Assembly: GCA_910586405.1 (NCBI GenBank)
Contig: CAJUII010000020.1
Span: 1-12,694 of the forward strand
Length of the DNA: 12,694 nt
Source of the DNA: an uncultured Lachnospiraceae bacterium
GTDB taxonomy: Bacteria > Bacillota > Clostridia > Lachnospirales > Lachnospiraceae
Direction of reading: 5' to 3'
The position numbers and the translations under genes were made by a program. The notes beneath the pieces are model-generated. The model made no database searches, was not told where the DNA came from, and saw only the letters and a list, made by a program, of their open reading frames with translations. Below, piece after piece: positions 1 through 5,700 of the stretch; within the stretch, counting starts at the first letter, position 1; every line of letters starts with the position of its first letter.

Positions 1-84
1 AATGCGGTAAAAGTCGGTAAAATCAAGTGTTTTAAACCTAATCAGCAGACACTAGTTATTTCCTTTGCACGGGTCTGTGCATAA
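1..84 (+). CDS. possible 3' end of an unidentified gene (partial)
   Basis: The first plus-strand frame is open from the window edge to a TAA at 82-84 and gives 27 residues ending in ISFARVCA. The other two plus frames close within the first 18 bases. A strong hairpin starts 5 bases after this stop, which is where a terminator would sit for a gene ending here. The residues have an alternating hydrophobic, beta-strand-like pattern, but I recognise no family. A 27-codon open stretch can easily arise by chance, so this remains a weak call that depends on the neighbouring sequence. Confidence 0.3.
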   Translation, partial: NAVKVGKIKCFKPNQQTLVISFARVCA

Positions 85-88
85 ACAA

Positions 89-123
89 AGCGCATAGGCT
101 GATCTGATCAGTCTCTATGCGCT
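89..123. terminator. bidirectional terminator-like hairpin downstream of GNAT gene
   Basis: The arms AGCGCATAG (89-97) and CTATGCGCT (115-123) pair perfectly over 9 bp. A further short dyad, CTGA/TCAG, lies in the loop. Read on the minus strand, the stem is followed by TTTGTTTAT, a fair U-rich tract, so it should terminate the GNAT transcript that stops at 147. It could also serve a plus-strand gene ending at 84, although the tract on that side is poor. Confidence 0.65.
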
Positions 124-146
124 CTGGTACTTTATACGCTCTGGTA
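120..146. repeat. 10-bp direct repeat beside the GNAT stop codon
   Basis: CGCTCTGGTA occurs twice (about 120-129 and 137-146), 17 bases apart. It lies between the terminator stem and the GNAT stop codon at 147-149. The first copy shares its left end with the terminator arm. It is probably a small local duplication with no visible function. Confidence 0.5.
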
Positions 147-593
147 TTATTCCACTATTTTTGTATAATACACAAACTCACTGTCTCTCTTATACACCGT
201 ATACCCCAATTTGGGATAAAAAGAATTGGTGCGAATATTCCAAACAGGCGTGTCAAGATACATTTCTTTTACCTCAGGAAACATTCTTTCAATTTCCCGC
301 ATCATATAAACACCGTATCCTTTTCTGTGATATTCTGGACTGATAAATATTCTTCCCACGTGAAGTTTCTCCCCATCCGCAAAAAGAATCGCCGCGCCTA
401 TAATAAGTCCGTCAAGCAACAGTTTGTACAGATGATTGGTTCTTGCCATCTTTGTGTGAAACTGTACCGACATATACCCGGGAGGTCCTCCTTTGCAAGG
501 TGCCCCTACCGCTGCATCGCTGTCAAATGAACGTTTCGAAATCCCATTGATCACCAAGGCATCTGATGTACTAGCCTTTACGAATTCAAGCAT
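147..593 (-). CDS. GNAT-family N-acetyltransferase
   Basis: This 148-residue protein has the length and layout of a single-domain GCN5-related acetyltransferase, a family that moves the acetyl group of acetyl-CoA to an amine. Motif A is visible as HVGRIFISPEYHRKGYG (about 78-94); the RKGYG turn would hold the CoA pyrophosphate. The C-terminal motif B region has NSFYPKLGY (about 123-131). The N-terminal part contains GGPPGYMS (35-42). A GGGGGAGA Shine-Dalgarno sits about 5 bases before the ATG at 591-593. The gene starts 27 bases after the helicase stop with no terminator between them, so the two are probably co-transcribed. It ends at the hairpin 89-123. The sequence does not reveal the acceptor, which may be a protein, a metabolite or an antibiotic. 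Family assignment is secure; substrate is unknown. Confidence 0.9.
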   Translation of the reverse strand: MLEFVKASTSDALVINGISKRSFDSDAAVGAPCKGGPPGYMSVQFHTKMARTNHLYKLLLDGLIIGAAILFADGEKLHVGRIFISPEYHRKGYGVYMMREIERMFPEVKEMYLDTPVWNIRTNSFYPKLGYTVYKRDSEFVYYTKIVE

Positions 594-620
594 TCTGTCT
601 CCCCCATGAAAATAAATACA

Positions 621-2216
621 CTATTTCGCATTCGCAGGCTCGATATTGATCGTCTTCCCTTTAATTTTGACATTCTTCATCGCCGCGAGCACGTCCGCTG
701 CGTTCTCCTTGGGCACCTCCACAAAGGTGTACTTATCATAGAGGTCAATCGCCCCCACCAGCTTGCCGGGGATATTCGCCTCGCCCGCAATCGCGCCTAG
801 GATATCCTTTGCCTTGACCTTCTGCGCCTTGCCGATATTGATGAAGAGGCGCGCCATGCCCTCCTCCTCTGCACCCGTATTGTCAAACGTGTACTCTACG
901 CTGGCGTCACTGCCTTCATTTAACTGTCCCATATACAGTTTGAGAAATGCCGCCGCAATATCCATCGCCGTGTAGTCAGACTCGTTGATCTGTTTCTCGA
1001 TGGTGTTAATCATTACAGTCAGATCTTCCTCCTCGATTACATTGCCGATTTTGTCCATAACCTTTTCAATTTTAATCTGGTTCACATCGTTGAGGGACGG
1101 CACTGGCATCGCATAGATTTTCGTCTTGCAGTAGCGCATGATGTCCTTTAGCTTGTAGACTTCCTTTCCTTTTACAAAGGTGAAGGAACGCCCTGTCCGC
1201 CCTGCGCGCCCTGTCCTGCCTATGCGGTGCACATAATACTCATCGTCCTGCGGAATATCATAATTGAATACCGCCTCCACGTCATCCACATCAATACCGC
1301 GCGCCGCGACATCTGTCGCGATCAAAATATCGGTCTTGCCGGTTCGAAAGCTCTTCATCACACGGTCGCGCTGCGCTTGGCTCATATCTCCGTGAAGTCC
1401 TTCCGCAAAGTACCCTCTGCCTTTCAAAACCTCTGTCAGATCATCTACCATCTTCTTTGTATTGCAGAATACCAGCGACAGCTTCGGCTCATAATAATCC
1501 AGCAGGCGGCAGAGCACCTCAACCTTATCTTTTCGCTTTACGTCAAGATAATACTGCTCAATTTTGGGCACAGTCAGTTCCTTTTTGACCACCTTAATCA
1601 TCTTCGCATCCGGCTTCTGATAATTCTTGGTAATATCCAAGATTGCCTGCGGCATCGTCGCGGAGAATAAAATCGTCTGCCGTTCCTTGTTTGGAATATA
1701 CTCAAGCACGGTCTCGATGTCCTCGCGAAATCCCATATTGAGCATCTCATCCGCCTCGTCTAACACGATGGTGTCCACATGGTCACAGCGAATGGTCTTG
1801 CGGCGCAGATGGTCCATCACGCGCCCCGGCGTACCGATGATTATCTGTGTTCCTTTGAGTGCGCGAATCTGCTTGGTGATATCCTGTCCGCCGTAAATTG
1901 GCAGCACCTTGACACCGTGCATGTACTTGGCAAGCCTGCGGATTTCCTCCGCCGCCTGCACTGCAAGCTCTCTCGTCGGGCAGAGAATCAGCGTCTGCGG
2001 ATGCTTGATTTCTTTTCTGACTTTCTCCAGCACAGGAATGCCAAACGCCGCCGTCTTTCCAGTTCCCGTCTGCGCCTGCCCAATGATATCTGCGCCGGTC
2101 ATTGCGATGGGTATCGCCTTGCTCTGTATGGGAGAGGCCTCCTCAAAGCCCATCTCCTTCACGCCCCGAAGTATCTCAGCGCTTAAATTCAGTTCGTTAA
2201 ATCGTAAAGTTTCCAT
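621..2216 (-). CDS. DEAD-box ATP-dependent RNA helicase (DeaD/CsdA/CshA type) with DbpA-type RNA-binding domain
   Basis: The 531-residue protein carries the full DEAD-box set: Q-motif glutamine near 31, motif I AQTGTGKT (48-55), PTRELA (80-85), TPGR (129-132), DEAD (153-156), SAT (185-187), VFCNTK (249-254), ATDVAARGID (300-309) and HRIGRTGR (330-337). Residues about 365-440 fit the helical dimerisation region. Residues about 455-528 (ARLFINIGKAQKV...) fit the RRM-like DbpA RNA-binding domain. The basic tail found on many CsdA/CshA proteins is absent: the protein ends shortly after that domain. Such enzymes remodel structured RNA in ribosome assembly, mRNA decay and cold adaptation in the cytoplasm. 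The start has AAAGGAAAG upstream and its own promoter at 2311-2339. Transcription begins just before a 12-bp hairpin. It likely heads a two-gene operon with the GNAT gene. The family is certain; the choice between paralogue names is not. Confidence 0.96.
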   Translation of the reverse strand: METLRFNELNLSAEILRGVKEMGFEEASPIQSKAIPIAMTGADIIGQAQTGTGKTAAFGIPVLEKVRKEIKHPQTLILCPTRELAVQAAEEIRRLAKYMHGVKVLPIYGGQDITKQIRALKGTQIIIGTPGRVMDHLRRKTIRCDHVDTIVLDEADEMLNMGFREDIETVLEYIPNKERQTILFSATMPQAILDITKNYQKPDAKMIKVVKKELTVPKIEQYYLDVKRKDKVEVLCRLLDYYEPKLSLVFCNTKKMVDDLTEVLKGRGYFAEGLHGDMSQAQRDRVMKSFRTGKTDILIATDVAARGIDVDDVEAVFNYDIPQDDEYYVHRIGRTGRAGRTGRSFTFVKGKEVYKLKDIMRYCKTKIYAMPVPSLNDVNQIKIEKVMDKIGNVIEEEDLTVMINTIEKQINESDYTAMDIAAAFLKLYMGQLNEGSDASVEYTFDNTGAEEEGMARLFINIGKAQKVKAKDILGAIAGEANIPGKLVGAIDLYDKYTFVEVPKENAADVLAAMKNVKIKGKTINIEPANAK

Positions 2217-2266
2217 ATATAATACTTTCCTTTCGCGCCAGTGCGCCTTTTGTTTTTACACACAAC

Positions 2267-2296
2267 GAAAGCGCATGCGTAAAAGCATGCGCTTTC
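2267..2296 (-). promoter_or_regulatory. 12-bp hairpin in the 5' UTR of the helicase mRNA
   Basis: GAAAGCGCATGC (2267-2278) and GCATGCGCTTTC (2285-2296) are perfect reverse complements with a 6-base loop. From the promoter at 2311-2339, transcription should start near 2304, so this stem lies within about ten bases of the 5' end of the helicase mRNA. The minus-strand sequence after it is GTTGTGTG, not a U-tract, which argues against a simple intrinsic terminator. It may be a 5' stabilising or autoregulatory stem, or a weak terminator for the HD-GYP transcript reading through. Confidence 0.7.
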
Positions 2297-2310
2297 TAAT
2301 CAACTAATTC

Positions 2311-2339
2311 ATTATATTTTTAAAAAGTCGGAAAGTCAA
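2311..2339 (-). promoter_or_regulatory. sigma-A type promoter of the helicase gene
   Basis: On the minus strand, TTGACT (complement of 2334-2339) is followed after exactly 17 bases by a perfect TATAAT (complement of 2311-2316). The spacer contains an AT-rich run. This is the best promoter in the window. It lies between the HD-GYP stop and the helicase start, so the helicase can be expressed independently of the upstream gene. Confidence 0.85.
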
Positions 2340-2373
2340 TATTTATTTGGTATTTTGTTCTGTTTTTATTGCA

Positions 2374-2395
2374 TTTCTATTCCGTTTCTATTCCG
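2374..2395. repeat. tandem 11-bp duplication over the HD-GYP stop codon
   Basis: TTTCTATTCCG is present twice back to back (2374-2384 and 2385-2395). The second copy contains the TAG stop of the HD-GYP gene (2388-2390). The duplicate places a second GAATAG just downstream in another frame. It is probably a slippage product that defines the exact C-terminus, with no evident regulatory role. Confidence 0.6.
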
Positions 2396-3836
2396 TAATT
2401 TTTTGCCCTGAAAGAATGCGCTTGATTTCCGATTTCACATAAGTGGGCTTATAGGGGCGCACGATATATCCTGCTGCGCCGGCTTTGCGGCAGCGCGCGA
2501 CAAGGCTTTTGTCATAGCTGTCTATGACAAAGAGGACGGGCACTGTATTTCCTGTGAAATCCCGAATCTTGGCAGACGCGTCAATGCCGTTCATCTCAGG
2601 CATATCCATGTCAAGTATCACCAGATCGGGCTCTGGCTGGCGCTTTAATTGCAGCAATGCCTGTTCTACCGAGGTCAGCATACTCAGCTCGTATACATTT
2701 TGCAGAAATCCGCGAAAGGTCTGTAAATTAATCAGCATATCATCAATAATCATAATGCGGTACTTTTTGAATGGCGTGAGCATCTTGCGGCGCTCAGACT
2801 CCTCCGCGCAGGGGTCCATGATCTCTTCATTGACGCCATGCAAAATCGTCAAATTAAAATTTTTCTGGTCGAGCATATCCATCATTGTGCCGTCCAGAAG
2901 TCTCAGCAGCGGCCGTAAATTACGGTTTCCCTTATTTTCTACAATAATTCCCTGCCGCCCGTCTGACAACTCCACCTGCGTTCCCTTGGGATAAAATGGG
3001 ACGTACAATAACAGCGCCTCCACCACCTGCCTGTCAAACATAATGCCGCCCGCGCCCATCAGAAACTCACACGCCTCAAACGGGGAGTACGGATTCTTGT
3101 ACGGACGCCGTGACACCAGCGCATCATACACATCCGCCACATGCAGTATTTTGGTGAAAATCGTCATATTGTCACCGTAGATGCCCTGCGGATAACCGCT
3201 GCCGTCCACATTCTCATGATGATACAGCACTGCCGCCTTCACCTGCGCGGAGATATCCCAGCGCTCCTTGATCATCTCATAAGAGAGTGTTGCATGTTGT
3301 TTCATAACCTCATACTCGTCATTGGTCAGACGCGCCGGCTTGTTCAAAATCTCCGGCGGAATCACGAGCTTGCCAAGGTCGTGAAGAAGCCCCGCCATCA
3401 CCAACTGTTCGAGCGAAGCCTCGTTCATTTTCAACCCAAACCCAATAATGCACGCCAGCACTGCCACATTGACGGAATGCGCGTAAGTATATCCGTCAAA
3501 ACACCGCAAATCCGTCAAATCCAGTGACAGCACTCCCTTGTGCAGCACCTGGGACACAATCTTCTTCGCCACGCCCTTACAGCCGTCAACATCGCTGTTG
3601 CGGACAGTCACAAGTCCTTCTGTCCGCAAGTCCGGGCTGATCACCGGCTCGATCTCAATATCCTCCGACAGATCATCATTGATATAAACGCCGTCAAATC
3701 CATATTCATTGAGCTTTTTGATATAAAACTTTGACAAGGTGCTGCCGCTGCATATCAGTGTATGTCCGTCGGCATCGTACATGTTGTAAGCCAGACACAT
3801 GCCTGGTTTCGCATCACTCATCCTGATGTATCGCAT
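2388..3836 (-). CDS. HD-GYP domain protein with C-terminal response-regulator receiver domain
   Basis: The start is placed at 3836 because AGGAG lies 5 bases upstream (complement of 3842-3846). The frame is open further upstream to an ATG at 3959, but that adds 41 residues with no family character. The 482-residue product begins with a small region common in clostridial HD-GYP proteins (YIRMSDAKPGM...). The HD-GYP domain follows (about 110-270), with H120, HD at 152-153, H181, HH at 206-207, GYP at 214-216 and D235, so the metal ligands appear intact. A small beta-rich linker (about 284-320) leads to a receiver domain (about 358-478) with DD at 365-366 and phosphoacceptor D409 in ILDMDMPEMNG. 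The usual switch Thr/Ser appears replaced by Ile and the usual Lys by Arg460 (VRPYKP). HD-GYP enzymes hydrolyse cyclic-di-GMP. A c-di-GMP phosphodiesterase controlled by a receiver is the likely role. No membrane segment is seen, so it should be cytosolic. Confidence 0.92.
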   Translation of the reverse strand: MRYIRMSDAKPGMCLAYNMYDADGHTLICSGSTLSKFYIKKLNEYGFDGVYINDDLSEDIEIEPVISPDLRTEGLVTVRNSDVDGCKGVAKKIVSQVLHKGVLSLDLTDLRCFDGYTYAHSVNVAVLACIIGFGLKMNEASLEQLVMAGLLHDLGKLVIPPEILNKPARLTNDEYEVMKQHATLSYEMIKERWDISAQVKAAVLYHHENVDGSGYPQGIYGDNMTIFTKILHVADVYDALVSRRPYKNPYSPFEACEFLMGAGGIMFDRQVVEALLLYVPFYPKGTQVELSDGRQGIIVENKGNRNLRPLLRLLDGTMMDMLDQKNFNLTILHGVNEEIMDPCAEESERRKMLTPFKKYRIMIIDDMLINLQTFRGFLQNVYELSMLTSVEQALLQLKRQPEPDLVILDMDMPEMNGIDASAKIRDFTGNTVPVLFVIDSYDKSLVARCRKAGAAGYIVRPYKPTYVKSEIKRILSGQKITE

Positions 3837-3841
3837 AGTTT

Positions 3842-3846
3842 CTCCT
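3842..3846 (-). promoter_or_regulatory. ribosome binding site fixing the HD-GYP start
   Basis: Minus-strand AGGAG is followed by AAACT and ATG at 3834-3836. The spacing is good, and this decides between the start at 3836 and the longer frame beginning at 3959. Confidence 0.8.
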
Positions 3847-3912
3847 AATTCATCGTATCTGTGCACTGACTGCACATGCTCTCTCATCTGTATACACTTG
3901 CACACAAGTCCT

Positions 3913-3941
3913 ATAATAAACGCAGTTGGTTCAACGCACAA
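3913..3941 (-). promoter_or_regulatory. candidate promoter of the HD-GYP gene
   Basis: On the minus strand, TTGTGC (complement of 3936-3941) and TATTAT (complement of 3913-3918) are separated by 17 bases. The resulting leader would be about 70 bases long. The -35 box touches the first unit of the 17-bp repeat array, so a protein bound to the array could act directly on this promoter. The match to consensus is moderate. Confidence 0.45.
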
Positions 3942-4139
3942 TTTCATGTGAATCACCATTTTCCTACTTACGATTTCTTGCCAATCACTATTTCCTGCAA
4001 ATCATCATTTCTTGCCAATCACAATGCCTGCAAAATTGATTTCTTACCAATCACTATTTCTAGCAAATCATCATTTCTTGCCAATCACAATGCCTGCAAA
4101 AATTGATCTCTTACCAATCACAATTTCTTGCAAATCGAA
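3941..4139. repeat. array of about twelve 17-bp repeat units with four-unit superperiod
   Basis: Consensus unit ATTTCTTGCCAATCACA. Units start at 3941, 3958 (degenerate, 15 bp), 3973, 3990, 4007, 4024, 4039, 4056, 4073, 4090, 4106 and 4123. Most are exactly 17 bp. Those at 4024 and 4090 are shortened (15 and 16 bp, ATGCCTGCAAAA...TTG). The units fall into four types: 3973/4039/4106 alike, 3990/4056/4123 alike (ATTTCNNGCAAATCATC), 4007/4073 identical, and 4024/4090 alike. The array is therefore a 66-67-bp four-unit block repeated about 2.5 times. Some copies have weak dyads (TGATT-N7-AATCA; ATTT-N5-AAAT). The array fills the space between divergent genes and ends about 160 bases before the methylase start. 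A multi-site operator is the most natural reading, but no binding protein is known from this window. There are no spacers, so it is not CRISPR. Confidence 0.9.
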
Positions 4140-4199
4140 CAGGGTAATCATATCTCAACCATACTGCATTAGGACACTCGTGTGTACAATAAAAGTATA

Positions 4200-4242
4200 A
4201 CGAAAAGTTTAGGTAAAATCAACCAAAACAAGACTTTTTCGT
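4200..4242 (+). promoter_or_regulatory. imperfect inverted repeat in the methylase leader
   Basis: ACGAAAAGT (4200-4208) pairs with ACTTTTTCGT (4233-4242), with one bulged T and a 24-base loop. It lies in the AT-rich stretch 4140-4297 between the repeat array and the FliB-like gene. Weak -10-like boxes (TATAAC at 4196-4201, CATAAT at 4255-4260) are present, but none has a convincing -35 box. The region is likely the methylase promoter and leader, not resolved further. Confidence 0.3.
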
Positions 4243-4292
4243 GATTTCTCCTTGCATAATACGCGATGTTGATTTAAACTGCTAATGATAAT

Positions 4293-4296
4293 GAGG
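4293..4296 (+). promoter_or_regulatory. ribosome binding site deciding the methylase start
   Basis: GAGG lies 7 bases before the ATG at 4304 and only 1 base before the in-frame ATG at 4298. Spacing favours 4304 as the true start. Confidence 0.6.
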
Positions 4297-4303
4297 TATG
4301 AAT

Positions 4304-5410
4304 ATGCAAACAAAAAACATGCAATTAAATAACATACAAATAAAGAGAATTTCACTCTACAATGAATTTCACTGTGTCGGTGCCGCGTGCCCTGTCAATT
4401 GCTGCCGCGGCTGGAAAGTCCCCATCAACCATGATATGTACCTAAAATACCTGAATGAAAAAGGTCTCTTTGGCTTCCTGCTGCGCTGCTGCATCCACCG
4501 AAGTGGAGACATCACCGCATTTCGCAGCACACTGCACGGCTGCCCATTCTGGGGATTTGACCGCCTGTGCAGAATGCAGAAAAAGCGCGGTACAGACTAT
4601 ATGCCCACCGTATGTATCCAGTTTCCGAGACAGCTCTACAACCTGGACTTTTTCTGTGAGGAAACACTCTACCTTGCCTGCCCGGAGGCGGCAAGGCTTT
4701 TTCTGGTGTCCGTATTTGAACATAAACCATTTGCCTTTACCGTGACAGAGGGCACACCCGAATACGAAGTCAACACAACGAACGATGACAGGGAATTTCT
4801 CGATTATCTGCTGCAATCACGAGATGCGCTGGCTTCTATGCTGCATAGCGGCACTGCCTTTGACAGCCTGGCGATTCTTGACTATGGGCGCGATGCTCAA
4901 AACGCCTGCCTGAGCCGGACACCGCTGCCCAGCCCGCTAAACTACATATCTGACAAGCGCTATCCGATGGATGTCGATAAGCTGAATACACTGTTTTTCA
5001 AGGGCTTTTACCATCCCAGCCTGCGGACTGTACTGCCCTTTTTGAATCAATTATGCCAGAAATATATCCGCAGAATCTATCGCCTGAGCCAGCTCAATAT
5101 TGCTGCTGCCGACAGGAAGCTTGCGCATTTGAAGCAAGACCTGTACCAAAAACTGCCATCTATCGACGAGCTGTTAAATCGATATTTTGAATATTATCTC
5201 TATACAAATTTTTTGGATATCTTTGAGGATTACAGCTTCTCTAAACACCTATTGTTCGGAATTGCCAAGACGCATATGCTCTGGGTGTTTTTTGCACTAT
5301 ATGCGGCGCATAAGAAGCACATTACAGTGGAGGAGCTTGCAAAGATTATTGCGGTATATGAGAGGCGGGCGCCTCAGATCGAGGATGCGCTGCCTCAGAT
5401 TCAAGTATAA
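4304..5410 (+). CDS. FliB-like (flagellin) lysine-N-methylase family protein
   Basis: The 368-residue protein shows the cysteine pattern of the FliB/YkgJ-type family. In numbering from the upstream ATG at 4298 there is FHCVGAACPVNCCRGW (C26, C31, C35, C36, W39), then CPFWGFDRLC (82-91), TVCIQFPR (104-111) and ACPEAARLFL (127-136). These cysteines probably bind a metal or Fe-S centre. FliB in Salmonella is needed for methylation of flagellin lysines, so the family name is an inference for this homologue. Residues after about 140 are less conserved and helical, with the aromatic-rich run typical of the family. ATG at 4304 is preferred over 4298 because GAGG at 4293-4296 then has a 7-base spacing; from 4298 it would be only 1 base. 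The gene is divergent from the HD-GYP gene. No flagellar genes are in the window, so a non-flagellin substrate is possible. Confidence 0.85.
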   Translation: MQTKNMQLNNIQIKRISLYNEFHCVGAACPVNCCRGWKVPINHDMYLKYLNEKGLFGFLLRCCIHRSGDITAFRSTLHGCPFWGFDRLCRMQKKRGTDYMPTVCIQFPRQLYNLDFFCEETLYLACPEAARLFLVSVFEHKPFAFTVTEGTPEYEVNTTNDDREFLDYLLQSRDALASMLHSGTAFDSLAILDYGRDAQNACLSRTPLPSPLNYISDKRYPMDVDKLNTLFFKGFYHPSLRTVLPFLNQLCQKYIRRIYRLSQLNIAAADRKLAHLKQDLYQKLPSIDELLNRYFEYYLYTNFLDIFEDYSFSKHLLFGIAKTHMLWVFFALYAAHKKHITVEELAKIIAVYERRAPQIEDALPQIQV

Positions 5411-5628
5411 AAATATGCTTGGGCATCCAGTGCCTGCAATGCTTTTTCTAAGTTTCTGGTTGCGTCATTCTTTTCCATAATCATGTCAAAAGTGCTCCTT
5501 TTGGCTGTCAATCTGCGCCTTTTGCTCGACGCTGGTTCGCTCCTGCTGCCATAGACCCTCTCGCTAAAGGTCGTGCCCGATATTCCGTTATCATGCATTA
5601 ATTCCAATCGTTTTTGCAATAGCCTTAC
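5401..5628 (-). CDS. small hypothetical protein, uncertain
   Basis: A minus-strand frame is open through most of the gap between the methylase and GH2 genes. Candidate starts are a TTG near 5626-5628 with AGAGG 8 bases upstream, giving about 75 residues, a TTG at 5661 without a good Shine-Dalgarno, and an internal ATG near 5487 with AAGGAG 10 bases upstream (about 29 residues). The product is basic in the middle (SSKRRRLTAKRS) and ends in an amphipathic, helix-like stretch (RNLEKALQALDAQAYFYT). It overlaps the last 10 bases of the convergent methylase gene. I recognise no family. The composition looks protein-like, but the length is within what chance allows, and it could also be the remnant of a larger gene. 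Confidence 0.33.
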   Translation of the reverse strand, partial: VRLLQKRLELMHDNGISGTTFSERVYGSRSEPASSKRRRLTAKRSTFDMIMEKNDATRNLEKALQALDAQAYFYT

Positions 5629-5639
5629 CTCTGTAAATA

Positions 5640-5648
5640 TGGTATAAT
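5640..5648 (+). promoter_or_regulatory. extended -10 promoter of the GH2 gene
   Basis: TGGTATAAT (5640-5648) is an extended -10 box with a perfect TATAAT. No good -35 is found at 17 bases (TAGCCT); TTGCAA at 5614-5619 is too far. Transcription would start near 5655, giving a leader of about 45 bases before the GH2 ATG. No obvious operator dyad or cre-like box could be confirmed by eye. Confidence 0.6.
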
Positions 5649-5683
5649 CAGGCTTGAACAAACTCTTGACTCAATTTCATCGA

Positions 5684-5689
5684 AAGGAG
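5684..5689 (+). promoter_or_regulatory. ribosome binding site of the GH2 gene
   Basis: AAGGAG lies 11 bases before the ATG at 5701. It is strong in sequence and slightly long in spacing. The 11-base stretch AAAGGAGCACT (5683-5693) has a perfect reverse complement at 5491-5501. Confidence 0.8.
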
Positions 5690-5700
5690 CACTATTTTCT

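Noticed and set aside
1227..1670. Plus-strand frames inside the helicase gene
   Set aside because: They lie wholly within conserved helicase motifs on the other strand and have no ribosome binding site or recognisable domain.
3837..3959. Longer N-terminus of the HD-GYP protein from an ATG at 3959
   Set aside because: The 41 extra residues do not resemble the family, while the ATG at 3836 has AGGAG at ideal spacing. The longer frame would also run through the candidate promoter.
3876..4106. A plus-strand 76-codon frame encoding a 22-residue peptide repeat (DFLPITIS...HNACK)
   Set aside because: It is a by-product of the 66-bp DNA superperiod, which happens to be 22 codons. The next block is 67 bp and breaks the frame, there is no good ribosome binding site, and the unit length of 17 bp does not fit coding selection.
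3941..4139. CRISPR array
   Set aside because: The units are contiguous with no unique spacers and vary in sequence, and no cas gene is present.
4140..4297. Riboswitch in the methylase leader
   Set aside because: Apart from one weak, bulged stem with a 24-base AT-rich loop I see no conserved riboswitch core or terminator/antiterminator pair.
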